Source: Clostridia bacterium
Lineage (GTDB): Bacteria > Bacillota > Clostridia > Christensenellales > Aristaeellaceae
DNA: 15,455 bases
Assembly (NCBI GenBank): GCA_016297535.1
Contig: JAEDGL010000045.1
Location: 1-15,455, forward strand
Direction of reading: 5' to 3'
Made by a program: the position numbers and the translations under genes. Below the pieces are notes generated by a model, which searched no databases, was not told the origin of the DNA, and saw only the letters and a list, made by a program, of their open reading frames with translations. Shown here piece after piece: positions 1 to 7,424 of the stretch (the first letter of the stretch is position 1; every line of letters begins with the position of its first letter).

Positions 1-52
1 GCCATCCAATCAAATTTTTCCAGATATTTAGCGTCCATGCAGTTAGCTGTTT

Positions 53-1864
53 TTAGTCGTCGTTCATTTTCAATACTTTCATAAACGCCTCGCTGGGCAC
101 CTCTACCGTGCCGAACTGGCGCATGCGCTTCTTGCCTTCCTTTTGCTTTTCAAGCAGCTTCTTCTTGCGGGTGATATCGCCGCCATAGCACTTGGCCAGC
201 ACGTCCTTGCGCATGGCCCGGACGGTTTCGCGGGCGATCACCTTGCCGCCGACGGCCGCCTGAATGGGAATTTCAAACAGCTGGCGCGGAATAACGTCCT
301 TCAGCTTTTCGGCAATGTTGCGGCCGCGGGCATAGGCCTTGTCCTTGTGCACGATGATGGAGAAGGCGTCGCAGATTTCGCCGTTGAGCAGAATATCCAG
401 CTTGACCAGCTCGCTTTCGCGGTAGCCCTTGAGCTCGTAATCAAAGCTGGCGTAGCCGCGGCTGCGGCTCTTGACCTGGTCGAAAAATTCGTAGATGATT
501 TCGTTAAGCGGCAGCTCGTAAATCAGCTTTACGCGTTCGCCCTCGTACTGCATATCGATGAAGATGCCGCGCTTGTCCACGCAGATGTCCATCATCGCGC
601 CCACAAACTCCTGCGGGGTGTAGATGGTGGCGGTTACGTAGGGCTCCTCCATATGCTCAATCTCGCCCACGGGAGGCAGATTGGAGGGATTGTCAATCTC
701 GATGTGCTCGCCGTTCAGCTTGTACACCTGATAGATCACGCTGGGGGCGGTGGTCACCAGATCCAAATCAAACTCGCGCTCCAGGCGCTGCTGGATGATC
801 TCCATGTGCAGCAGCCCCAAAAAGCCGCAGCGGAAGCCGAAGCCCAGCGCCGCGGAGGTTTCGGGCTCAAAGGACAGGGAGGCGTCGTTCATGCGCAGCT
901 TTTCCAGCGCATCGCGCAGGTTGTCGTAATCCGCGCCGTCGGCCGGATAAATGCCGCAGAACACCATGGGCGTTACCTTGCGGTAGCCGGGTAGGGGCGC
1001 CTCTGCGGGACGGCCGGCATCGGTGATGGTATCGCCCACGCGGGTGTCGCCCACATCCTTGATGGAAGCGCCGATATAGCCCACATCGCCCGGATAAAGC
1101 GCGTCGCAGGGGGCGTAGCCGGGGCGGAACGTACCCACCTCCACAATATCAAACTCGCTGCCGGTTTGCATCAGCCGCATGCGCATGCCGGGCTTGACCG
1201 TGCCCTGCATCACGCGCACAAAGCAGATGGCGCCGCGGTAGTTATCGTAGAAGGCGTCAAAAATCAGCGCCTGCAGGGGGGCGTTTTCGTCACCGGAGGG
1301 GGCGGGAATGCACTTGACGATGGTTTCCAGCACATCCTCACAGTTGAGGCCGGTTTTGGCGGAAATGCAGGGTGCCTCGGATGTATCCAGCCCGATAACA
1401 TCCTCAATCTCCTGCTTTACCTCCTCGGGGCGGGCAGAGGGCAGATCGATCTTGTTAATCACCGGCACGGTTTCCAGGTCGTGCTCCAGTGCCATGTAAA
1501 CATTGGCAAGGGTCTGCGCCTCAATGCCCTGCGTGGCGTCCACCACCAGCAGGGCGCCCTCGCAGGCCGCCAGGGCACGGCTTACCTCGTAGCTGAAGTC
1601 CACATGGCCAGGGGTGTCGATCAGGTTGAGGGTATAGGTTTCGCCGTCCTTAGCCTTGTATTCCATGCGCACGGCCTTGGATTTGATGGTAATGCCGCGT
1701 TCGCGCTCCAGCTCCATGGAGTCCAGAATCTGATCCATCATCTGTCGCTGCTCAAACACGCCGGTCATTTCCAGCAGGCGGTCGGCCAGGGTGCTTTTGC
1801 CATGGTCGATATGCGCGATGATGCAAAAATTGCGGATATGGGAAAGACGGTTAGCATGGTTCAA
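53..1864 (-). CDS. lepA: Elongation factor 4 (LepA), ribosome back-translocase GTPase
   Basis: Cytoplasmic translational GTPase of the LepA/EF4 family, known to bind ribosomes and act on stalled or mis-translocated complexes and on initiation/assembly. The 603-residue product is full length for the family. The GTPase motifs are visible: P-loop AHIDHGKST (residues 17-25), GITIKS switch I, DTPGH (D83-H87) and NKID (N137-D140). The LepA-specific C-terminal domain is also intact, with YGGDITRKKKLLEKQKEGKK and a closing VPSEAFMKVL. The start is a TTG at 1864-1862, chosen because GGAGGG lies at 1876-1871, six bases upstream, and because no ATG or other start gives the conserved IRNFCIIAHIDHGK N-terminus so well. 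The gene is divergent from the polysaccharide deacetylase. Its stop is 52 bases from the window edge, so any downstream operon partner is outside. The identification is certain. Confidence 0.98.
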   Translation of the reverse strand: MNHANRLSHIRNFCIIAHIDHGKSTLADRLLEMTGVFEQRQMMDQILDSMELERERGITIKSKAVRMEYKAKDGETYTLNLIDTPGHVDFSYEVSRALAACEGALLVVDATQGIEAQTLANVYMALEHDLETVPVINKIDLPSARPEEVKQEIEDVIGLDTSEAPCISAKTGLNCEDVLETIVKCIPAPSGDENAPLQALIFDAFYDNYRGAICFVRVMQGTVKPGMRMRLMQTGSEFDIVEVGTFRPGYAPCDALYPGDVGYIGASIKDVGDTRVGDTITDAGRPAEAPLPGYRKVTPMVFCGIYPADGADYDNLRDALEKLRMNDASLSFEPETSAALGFGFRCGFLGLLHMEIIQQRLEREFDLDLVTTAPSVIYQVYKLNGEHIEIDNPSNLPPVGEIEHMEEPYVTATIYTPQEFVGAMMDICVDKRGIFIDMQYEGERVKLIYELPLNEIIYEFFDQVKSRSRGYASFDYELKGYRESELVKLDILLNGEICDAFSIIVHKDKAYARGRNIAEKLKDVIPRQLFEIPIQAAVGGKVIARETVRAMRKDVLAKCYGGDITRKKKLLEKQKEGKKRMRQFGTVEVPSEAFMKVLKMNDD

Positions 1865-1899
1865 AGGAACCCCTCCAACATACGGATTTCTACTACTTT

Positions 1900-1928
1900 A
1901 TCATACTGGATTTTTACCAAAAACGCAA
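1900..1928 (-). promoter_or_regulatory. Candidate sigma-A promoter of lepA
   Basis: On the minus strand TTGCGT (1928-1923) and TATGAT (1905-1900) are separated by exactly 17 bases, and the -10 lies about 36 bases before the TTG start. The -35 matches the consensus at only about half its positions, so the call rests mainly on the -10 box and the spacing. Confidence 0.5.
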
Positions 1929-1933
1929 GCGCA

Positions 1934-1963
1934 TTGTGATTTTGCTGTCTTTTGTGGTATGAT
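1934..1963 (+). promoter_or_regulatory. Candidate extended -10 promoter of the polysaccharide deacetylase gene
   Basis: TTGTGA (1934-1939), an 18-base spacer, then TGG immediately before TATGAT (1958-1963), which is an extended -10. It lies 34 bases before the ATG. It partly overlaps the upstream side of the lepA promoter region, so the two genes share a compact divergent promoter region of about 130 bases. Confidence 0.6.
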
Positions 1964-1997
1964 AGACAAAACCTGACACAAAGGATGGTTGTACAAG

Positions 1998-3371
1998 ATG
2001 AAGCGATGGTGGAAACGGATTTTGTCATGGGGGCTGATGCTGTGCCTGCTGCCTGCAGCAGGGCTTGCCCGGGAAAAGGTGGAGCCGCCCTATCCGCCCT
2101 ATCCGGCGCAGCTGCAAATGGTGGTTGCGTATGAGGAATGGATCGCGCAGGATGGCCGCCAAACGCTGGCGGGTATTCCCGTTACCAGCCGCGAGGATGT
2201 CAACGCCGCCCTGCGCGCCGCGCAGATGGAAAACTGGACGGATGCTTTGCAGCATGCCGGGCAGGCGGACAAGCTGGAGCTGATGGCCACCTTCCGCGTT
2301 TCGGGGCAGAGCTGGGCGGGCTTTCTGCTGACGGGGCGCGTAATCCGGCGGGTAAAAATGCCGGGCGGCGGTGATTGCGATGAAACCGTCTATCTGGCGC
2401 ATCGGATGATGAGCTATGATATGCAAACCGGCAAGCCGCTCACGCTGGCGGATGTGTTTCCCGAAACGAGCCAGGCGTGGGAGCAGATCGCTCAGGAGGC
2501 GCAAACCCAGCTTTTGGCATACTATGCCAGCGAGCCCCGCAACGAGCAGGCCGTTGCCGGCTGGTGCAGCCGGGATAATCTTTCGCAGCAGCCCTTTTTG
2601 CCCTGTGCGGGACGTCTGCTGCTGAAAGCGCCGCTGTGGCCGGTGCTGAACGGTAAAAACCAGCTGGTAAGCGTTAACCTGTACTACCCCGATTATCGCC
2701 CGTATATGTCCGAGGAGGCGCTCAAGCAGACGGATAACAGTCACCGTCCCATTGTGGCCGTTACCTACGACGACGGCCCCTCGCTGTTTGATACCCCCAA
2801 AATCCGCAGGCATCTGGCCACCTACGGCGCATCCGCCACGTTTTTTCTGGTGGGCAACAAAATGCTGGGGCTGTCCGACGGCGTGCGCAGCGCCATGGAC
2901 TACGGGCATTCCATCGGCTCCCATACCTACGACCATGTTTATGAATACCAGGTGGGAACCGGCACCCTGCGCAAAAACCGCGAAATGTGCCTGGAAGCGC
3001 ACCGTGAAAAGCTGGGGATAGAACCCCTTTTGTTCCGCGCGCCCGGCGGGCACTGCGAAAAGTATGTGGACGCCGAAATCGGCTGGCCGGTTATTCTGTG
3101 GAGCTATTCCGCTGGCGACACCGGCAACAACACCGCGCCGCAGCTGGCGGACCGCATTATCAACGGCTCGGAGGATGGCGATATCCTGCTGATGCACGAT
3201 ATCCGCGAAAAAACGGTAATCGGTTCGGAAACCTTCCTGCGGGAAATGACGGAAATGGGCTTCCTGTTTGCAACCGTGGAGGAGCTGCTCTACCTGCACG
3301 GCTATACCATCGAGCCGAACAAAGTGTATCACAGTGCCTTTACGCCCGTCATGACGGAAGGTCTGGTGTGA
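1998..3371 (+). CDS. Exported polysaccharide deacetylase (NodB domain) with DUF3298-like N-terminal region
   Basis: Predicted secreted carbohydrate esterase family 4 enzyme removing N-acetyl groups from a cell-wall polysaccharide, most likely peptidoglycan. ATG at 1998 is preferred over an in-frame TTG at 1989 because AAGGATGG (1981-1988) sits at proper distance only from the ATG; this gives 457 residues. Residues 1-24 are a signal peptide (basic WWKR start, hydrophobic core, AGLA cleavage site). Residues about 30-235 resemble the DUF4163/DUF3298 region of PdaC/RsiV-like proteins, including YDMQTGKPLTLADVF. The NodB domain follows: TYDDGP (T256-P261, catalytic base D258, metal ligand D259), SHTYDH (metal ligands H309 and H313), RAPGG (R347-G351), LWSYSAGDT (D374) and LLMHD (H400). 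In the fourth motif the usual Trp after Asp is Thr375. All metal and catalytic residues are otherwise present, so activity is likely. Single gene, closed by a terminator. Confidence 0.93.
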   Translation: MKRWWKRILSWGLMLCLLPAAGLAREKVEPPYPPYPAQLQMVVAYEEWIAQDGRQTLAGIPVTSREDVNAALRAAQMENWTDALQHAGQADKLELMATFRVSGQSWAGFLLTGRVIRRVKMPGGGDCDETVYLAHRMMSYDMQTGKPLTLADVFPETSQAWEQIAQEAQTQLLAYYASEPRNEQAVAGWCSRDNLSQQPFLPCAGRLLLKAPLWPVLNGKNQLVSVNLYYPDYRPYMSEEALKQTDNSHRPIVAVTYDDGPSLFDTPKIRRHLATYGASATFFLVGNKMLGLSDGVRSAMDYGHSIGSHTYDHVYEYQVGTGTLRKNREMCLEAHREKLGIEPLLFRAPGGHCEKYVDAEIGWPVILWSYSAGDTGNNTAPQLADRIINGSEDGDILLMHDIREKTVIGSETFLREMTEMGFLFATVEELLYLHGYTIEPNKVYHSAFTPVMTEGLV

Positions 3372-3405
3372 GCGTACAAAACAGGGAGCAAAGCATGACT
3401 GCTGC

Positions 3406-3448
3406 AATGAAAAAGCCAGCCTGATCCAATCAGACTGGCTTTTTCATT
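3406..3448. terminator. Bidirectional rho-independent terminator
   Basis: A perfect 14-bp stem, 3406-3419 (AATGAAAAAGCCAG) with 3435-3448 (CTGGCTTTTTCATT), continues after one mismatch into CTGAT/ATCAG around a 3-base loop. A-rich left and T-rich right arms let it work on both strands, which fits its place between the convergent deacetylase gene and the CD1247-family gene. A second weaker hairpin, GCTTCC and GGGG pairing with CCCC and GGAAGGC, lies at 3458-3493 on the minus-strand gene side. Confidence 0.9.
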
Positions 3449-3499
3449 GCTACAGGAGCTTCCAAAGGGGTTCGCTTTTTCCCCCCGGAAGGCTGTCCA

Positions 3500-3949
3500 T
3501 TATTCCTCGTCCTCGCCTTCGTCATCGTCGATGTCGGTAAAGAAGGGCTTGCCGCAATGCTCGCACACGGGGCTTTCTTCAAAGGAGATATCGGAAGACT
3601 TGAGCATAACGGATTTGCCGCAGTAAGGACAGTCGAAGGCCAGCTCCTCCAGCTCTTCTACCTCTTCCCCATCCTCGTCTTCGCCGTCGCCGTCATCCTC
3701 GTCGTAGTCCTCTTCCTCTTCTTCGTCCCCAAAGAGCGTGTCCTCGATGTCGGCCAGGTCCTCGTCCAGATCCTCCACATAGGCTTCCATCTCACCCATG
3801 TCCTCATCCAGCTCGTTGATCTTCTCGGCCATTTCGCCCATCAGCTCCAGCATTTCCAGCAGCAGCTTTTGCTCGTCGTTTTCCCTGGACAGCTTCATGC
3901 CTTCGGCCATGCCGCGCAGATAGGAGGCGCGTTCCGTCAAATTGCTCAT
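3500..3949 (-). CDS. CD1247-family acidic zinc-ribbon protein, downstream of efp
   Basis: Small soluble protein of 149 residues of the family known from Clostridioides difficile as CD1247; its function is not established. The N-terminal third (TERASYLRGMAEGMKL...) is the conserved part and, with the following heptad-like stretch to about residue 70, is probably helical or coiled coil. Residues about 73-105 are an extremely acidic linker made almost only of Asp, Glu and Gly. The C-terminal part is a zinc ribbon with C107-P-Y-C110 and C129-E-H-C132, closed by another acidic tail. ATG at 3949 has GGAGG at 3962-3958. It starts 24 bases after the efp stop, so the two are almost surely co-transcribed. 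The context suggests a role linked to translation or to efp, but that is inference only. Confidence 0.88.
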   Translation of the reverse strand: MSNLTERASYLRGMAEGMKLSRENDEQKLLLEMLELMGEMAEKINELDEDMGEMEAYVEDLDEDLADIEDTLFGDEEEEEDYDEDDGDGEDEDGEEVEELEELAFDCPYCGKSVMLKSSDISFEESPVCEHCGKPFFTDIDDDEGEDEE

Positions 3950-3973
3950 AGCGTTTTCCTCCAGATCAAAGGA

Positions 3974-4531
3974 TCAGCAGCGCTCCATGTACTCGCCGGA
4001 ACGGGTGTCGATACGGATATGATCGCCGGTGTTGATGAACAGGGGCACCTGCAGGGTAAAGCCGGTTTCGATGGTGGCGGGCTTGTAGGTGTTGGAAGCG
4101 GTATCACCCTTGAAGCCGGGCTCGGTATCGGTTACTTCCATTTCCACAAAGTTGGGAGCAGCCACGCTGAAGGGAGCGCCCTTGAAGAACTTCATGGTTA
4201 CGTTGGTGCCTTCCTTTACAAAGGGGATGGCGTCCTCCACCTGGTCGTGGTTCAGGGGCAGCTGCTCGTAGGTTTCCACGTCCATAAAGTAGTACAGCTC
4301 GCCGTCGTTATACACGTACTGCATTTCCTTGGTTTCCACGATCGCGCGGGGCATTTTGTCGGTGGGGTTGAAGCTGCGCTCGATCACAGCGCCGGTCATA
4401 ATGTTCTTGAGCTTGGTGCGCACGAAGGCAGCGCCCTTGCCGGGCTTTACGTGCTGGAAATCAACGATGTTCCACACGCCGCCGTCCCATTCTACGGTAA
4501 TGCCCTTTTTGAAATCGCCAGCAGTAATCAT
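3974..4531 (-). CDS. efp: Translation elongation factor P
   Basis: EF-P binds between the ribosomal P and E sites and relieves stalling at polyproline stretches. The 185-residue product has the three beta-barrel domains of the family and is full length. The tip of the first domain reads HVKPGKGAAF, placing the conserved Lys at K32; whether and how it is modified cannot be read here, and no EpmA/EpmB genes are nearby. The C-terminus carries GDHIRIDTRSGEYMER, the family signature. ATG at 4531 is chosen over an in-frame upstream TTG at 4549 because GAGGAGG (4547-4541) sits nine bases before the ATG and would overlap the TTG start. It follows the M24 peptidase gene by 48 bases and precedes the CD1247-family gene. 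Confidence 0.98.
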   Translation of the reverse strand: MITAGDFKKGITVEWDGGVWNIVDFQHVKPGKGAAFVRTKLKNIMTGAVIERSFNPTDKMPRAIVETKEMQYVYNDGELYYFMDVETYEQLPLNHDQVEDAIPFVKEGTNVTMKFFKGAPFSVAAPNFVEMEVTDTEPGFKGDTASNTYKPATIETGFTLQVPLFINTGDHIRIDTRSGEYMERC

Positions 4532-4579
4532 TGTTTGTATCCTCCTCAATAAATATTGTAGAAATGATTGACAGGGGTT

Positions 4580-5650
4580 TTACAGAATGATGAGCTCACG
4601 GGTGGGTTTGGTAAGCACATCGCAGCCGCCCTCGCGGACGATGACGGAGTTTTCAATGCGAACGCCGCCCACGCCCGGCAGATAGATGCCGGGTTCCACG
4701 GTCATTACCTGACCGGCCTGGGCCATGTCCGTGCAGCTTTGGCTGAAGCGGGGGCTTTCGTGGATATCAATGCCCACCGCATGCCCCAGCCCGTGGCCAA
4801 AGCGGCCCTCGTAGCCATGGCTGTAGATGTAATCGCGCGCGATGGAATCAATATCGCGGCAGCATTTGCCGGCCATCACCGCGTCCTGCGCCTTCATCTG
4901 CGCATCCAGAACAATCTGGTATACCTTGCGCATTTCCTCGCTGGGGTTGCCCAGGGCGACGGTACGGGTCATATCGGCGCAATAGCCGCCGAATTTGGCG
5001 CCAAAGTCGAAGGTGATCATGTCGCCGCGGCGGATCCGGTAATCGCCGGGCACCGCGTGGGGCAGCGAGCCGTTGGCGCCCGCGGCCACAATGGTGGAAA
5101 ACGCCAGCCCGCCGGCGCCGTGGGTGAGCATGTCAAACTCCAGCTTGAGCGCCAGTTCCTTTTCGGTCATGCCCTCCTGAATCTGCGGCAGCAGGCGCTC
5201 GAAGGCTTCGCCGGTAATACGGCAGGCCTCGGCGATCAGGTGCAGCTCGCTTTCGTCCTTGATCTCGCGCAGCTTTTCCACCGCGCCGTTTACGCTCTTC
5301 CATTCCATGCCGGGCATGTGCTTGCGGCATTTGTCGAAGGTGCGCACGGTGATGTAGTCGTCCTCGTAGTACAGGGTGTCAACGCCGTTTTCACGGCAGA
5401 TTTCACCGGCAATCGTCTCGTGATTTCTTCCGGAGCCGATCATGTGCACCTGGAAATCGGGAGACTGGTTTTCCGCCTGCTCGGTGTAGCGGAAGTCGGT
5501 CACGATGGCGCATACCTGATTTGTGATCAGCACCAGGCCTTCACCAGTGTAGCCGGACAGGTAAAACATGTTGCTGGGATTGTATACCAGCACGCCCTCG
5601 TGCTCGGAAAGAGCCATTGAGGAGATCAGTTTTTTTGCCCGTTCAGTCAA
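4580..5650 (-). CDS. Aminopeptidase P family (M24) metallopeptidase, Xaa-Pro peptidase-like
   Basis: Cytoplasmic two-metal peptidase expected to remove N-terminal residues before proline. The 356-residue product has a creatinase-like N-terminal domain (to about residue 130) and a pita-bread M24 domain. All five metal ligands are present: D215 (DFGAKFGGY), D226 (CADMTRT), H290 (GHGLGHAVGIDIHE), E319 (TVEPGIY) and E333 (RIENSV). The start is TTG at 5650-5648, supported by GAGGG at 5661-5657 with a six-base spacer; the first in-frame ATG (residue 12) has no comparable site. First gene of the operon with efp and the CD1247-family gene. The same peptidase-efp pairing occurs in many Firmicutes, where both deal with proline-containing proteins. 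Exact substrate preference is not visible from sequence. Confidence 0.94.
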   Translation of the reverse strand: MTERAKKLISSMALSEHEGVLVYNPSNMFYLSGYTGEGLVLITNQVCAIVTDFRYTEQAENQSPDFQVHMIGSGRNHETIAGEICRENGVDTLYYEDDYITVRTFDKCRKHMPGMEWKSVNGAVEKLREIKDESELHLIAEACRITGEAFERLLPQIQEGMTEKELALKLEFDMLTHGAGGLAFSTIVAAGANGSLPHAVPGDYRIRRGDMITFDFGAKFGGYCADMTRTVALGNPSEEMRKVYQIVLDAQMKAQDAVMAGKCCRDIDSIARDYIYSHGYEGRFGHGLGHAVGIDIHESPRFSQSCTDMAQAGQVMTVEPGIYLPGVGGVRIENSVIVREGGCDVLTKPTRELIIL

Positions 5651-5693
5651 AGTAATCCCTCACAGTGGTCGATTTGGCATATAGCCGTAGAAC

Positions 5694-5702
5694 ATTGTAC
5701 CA
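5694..5702 (-). promoter_or_regulatory. Candidate extended -10 promoter of the peptidase-efp operon
   Basis: On the minus strand TGG precedes TACAAT (5699-5694), an extended -10 box lying 43 bases before the TTG start. No convincing -35 hexamer is seen 16-18 bases further upstream, as is allowed for extended -10 promoters. Confidence 0.5.
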
Positions 5703-5768
5703 TAAAACCCTCATGAGCGCTACATTTTTTTGTATTTTTGAATGTACAAGTCGCAAAAAACAAGTGTA

Positions 5769-5797
5769 TTGAGGATTTTTGCTGTTTGTGATATGAT
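5769..5797 (+). promoter_or_regulatory. Candidate sigma-A promoter of the EEP-family/YaiI operon
   Basis: TTGAGG (5769-5774), a 17-base spacer, TGA extension and TATGAT (5792-5797). This is the best promoter in the window. It lies 40 bases before the ATG at 5838 and divergent from the peptidase promoter. Confidence 0.7.
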
Positions 5798-5837
5798 ATT
5801 GCCAATTGAACACAGCAGAACTGGGGGCAGAGTTCCA

Positions 5838-6896
5838 ATGAAAAGGCTGGGCAAATTTCTGTTCATACTGATCGCGCTTGTGCTGGTGGCCGCTGCGGCG
5901 CTGGTGGCATGGCTGAGCGTTGTGGAGTACAGACCGGATGAGACGGAAGAGCTGACGGTAACGGGCGCGCAAAGCAACCGTCAGGCGCGCGTGGGCGAAA
6001 TGATCAATGTGCTTAGCATGAACATAGGCTATGGCTGCCTTGGCGCGCAGCAGGATTTTTTTATGGACGGCGGCACGATGACCCGGCCGGAGAGCAAGGC
6101 GATTGTCGAGGAAAACATCAAGGGCGTGCTGAGCGGACTGGGCTTGCGCAAGGCGGATATCTATCTGCTGCAGGAGGTGGATTGTGACAGCTACCGCAGC
6201 TACTGGATTGACGAGAGCGAGTATTTCCGGCGCGGCCTGGGCTACAACATGGCCTTTGCCTACAACTATCACTGCGAATTTGTCCCCTTTCCTTGGCCGC
6301 CGCTGGGCAAGATAAAAAGCGGTATTGCCACCTATACGTCCTTTGAGGTTACGCAGGCCACGCGCGAAAGCCTGCCCGTGCCCTTCTCCTGGCCGGTGCG
6401 CGTTGCCAACCTCAAGCGCTGCCTGCTGGTGGAGCGCATTCCGGTGGAGGGCACGGACAAGGAGCTGGTGATCGTCAACCTGCATCTGGAGGCGTATGAT
6501 GACGGCGAGGGCAAGTTTGCCCAGACCAGGCAGCTGATGCAGCTGCTCAAGGCCGAATATGCCAAGGGCAATTATGTGATTGCCGGAGGCGATTTTAATC
6601 AGGAATTTGAAGGGGCCAAGGGCGCCTTCCCCCAGCTGGACGAATCCTACTGGCAGCCCGGACTGCTGCAAAACAGCGATCTGCCGCAAGGCTTCCGCTA
6701 TGTCTTTGACGCTTCCACGCCCACCTGCCGCCTGCTCAACAAGCCCTACAGCGGTGTGCGCAGCCAGACGCAGCTGTATGTGATCGACGGCTTTATCGTA
6801 TCGGACAATCTGCATGTCAACCTGGTGGAAACGGTGGATCTCAACTTTGCCCACAGCGATCATCACCCGGTTTTTCTGCAGGTAACGCTCAAATAG
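5838..6896 (+). CDS. Membrane-anchored endonuclease/exonuclease/phosphatase family protein
   Basis: Metal-dependent phosphoesterase of the EEP (DNase I-like) fold; the true substrate could be nucleic acid, a phospholipid or a sugar or inositol phosphate. The 352-residue protein starts with a short basic stretch and one hydrophobic segment (about residues 5-27), most likely an uncleaved anchor that puts the catalytic domain outside the cell. The fold's active-site motifs are intact: SMNIGYG (N62), LQEVDC (E113), NLHLEAYDDG, GGDFNQ (D252, N254) and SDHHPVF (S340-H343). A stretch rich in aromatics and prolines (HCEFVPFPWPPLGKIKSGI) is typical of the clostridial members. ATG at 5838 is chosen over earlier alternative starts in the same frame because the membrane segment begins there and the upstream frame runs through the promoter; the GGGGG before it is a modest binding site. 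A phospholipase or wall/lipid-turnover role is a guess. Confidence 0.87.
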   Translation: MKRLGKFLFILIALVLVAAAALVAWLSVVEYRPDETEELTVTGAQSNRQARVGEMINVLSMNIGYGCLGAQQDFFMDGGTMTRPESKAIVEENIKGVLSGLGLRKADIYLLQEVDCDSYRSYWIDESEYFRRGLGYNMAFAYNYHCEFVPFPWPPLGKIKSGIATYTSFEVTQATRESLPVPFSWPVRVANLKRCLLVERIPVEGTDKELVIVNLHLEAYDDGEGKFAQTRQLMQLLKAEYAKGNYVIAGGDFNQEFEGAKGAFPQLDESYWQPGLLQNSDLPQGFRYVFDASTPTCRLLNKPYSGVRSQTQLYVIDGFIVSDNLHVNLVETVDLNFAHSDHHPVFLQVTLK

Positions 6897-6911
6897 GAAG
6901 GAGCGCGTGGC

Positions 6912-7352
6912 ATGCGGCTGTGGATTGATGCGGATGCGTGCCCGGTGGTGGAGATTGCCATCCGGGTGGCCCGGAAATACGGGACGGACGTAATGCTTGT
7001 GTGCGACGATGCGCATCAGCTGCAGCGCGAGGGGGCGCAAACCATAACCGTTGCGCGCGGCGCGGACAGCGCGGATCTGGCGCTGGTGAATCTGCTGCGC
7101 CGCAACGACGGGGTCATAACGCAGGATTACGGTCTTGCGGCGCTGTGCCTTGCGCGCGGCGCAAGACCGATGGATCAAAACGGCCGCATGTATACCGAAA
7201 GCAATATCGACTCCCTGCTGGGTATGCGCCATGTCTGTCAAAAGGCGCGCCGCGCGGGAGAACGGACAAAGGGCCCCCGCAAGCGCACCAGAGAGCAGGA
7301 CGAACAGTTTGAGCAGGCGCTGGAACAGCTGCTTGCACAGAAAGCAGAATAA
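6912..7352 (+). CDS. YaiI/YqxD family (DUF188) protein
   Basis: Cytoplasmic 146-residue protein of the conserved YaiI/YqxD family, which has a PIN/NYN-nuclease-like fold but no firmly assigned activity. Family marks are the N-terminal IDADACPVV (D6, D8, C10), the CDDAHQ segment, the ITQDYGLAALCLARGA segment with its Asp, and MDQNGRMYT. The C-terminal 45 residues are basic and then Gln/Glu rich, as is common in the family. AGGAAGGAG directly overlaps the end of the preceding gene and sits just before the ATG; the gap to the EEP-family stop is 15 bases, so the two are co-transcribed. A nuclease role is plausible from the acidic residues and fold class but is not shown. Confidence 0.94.
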   Translation: MRLWIDADACPVVEIAIRVARKYGTDVMLVCDDAHQLQREGAQTITVARGADSADLALVNLLRRNDGVITQDYGLAALCLARGARPMDQNGRMYTESNIDSLLGMRHVCQKARRAGERTKGPRKRTREQDEQFEQALEQLLAQKAE

Positions 7353-7363
7353 ATGCCCATCCA

Positions 7364-7418
7364 AAAAGCAACGAGGGAAGGAAGCCGAAAGGCTATCCAA
7401 CCCTCGTTGTTTGCTTTT
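7364..7418. terminator. Bidirectional rho-independent terminator
   Basis: CAACGAGGG (7369-7377) pairs with CCCTCGTTG (7401-7409). The outer AAAAGC (7364-7369) can continue the stem with GCTTTT (7413-7418) across a small TTT bulge, and an inner AGCC-GAAA-GGCT hairpin caps the loop. It sits between the convergent YaiI-family gene and the GH127 gene and its A/T arms serve both. Confidence 0.85.
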
Positions 7419-7424
7419 AAAAGC

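Noticed and set aside
3..38. Minus-strand ATG at 38-36 followed by twelve open codons to the window edge, downstream of lepA
   Set aside because: No ribosome binding site before the ATG and too few residues (MDAKYLEKFDWM) to recognise a family; a gene such as hemW often follows lepA, but this start does not resemble it.
2025..3407. A 460-codon minus-strand frame opposite the polysaccharide deacetylase
   Set aside because: Antisense shadow of a gene with intact catalytic motifs; no domain and no ribosome binding site of note, and it runs into the terminator stem.
3458..3493. Second hairpin next to the bidirectional terminator
   Set aside because: Stem is interrupted and the loop holds the T-run; treated as part of the termination region and not listed as a separate terminator.
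5643..7400. A 585-codon minus-strand frame opposite the EEP-family and YaiI-family genes
   Set aside because: Antisense shadow that begins in a terminator and reads through the divergent promoter region; both plus-strand genes are clear families.
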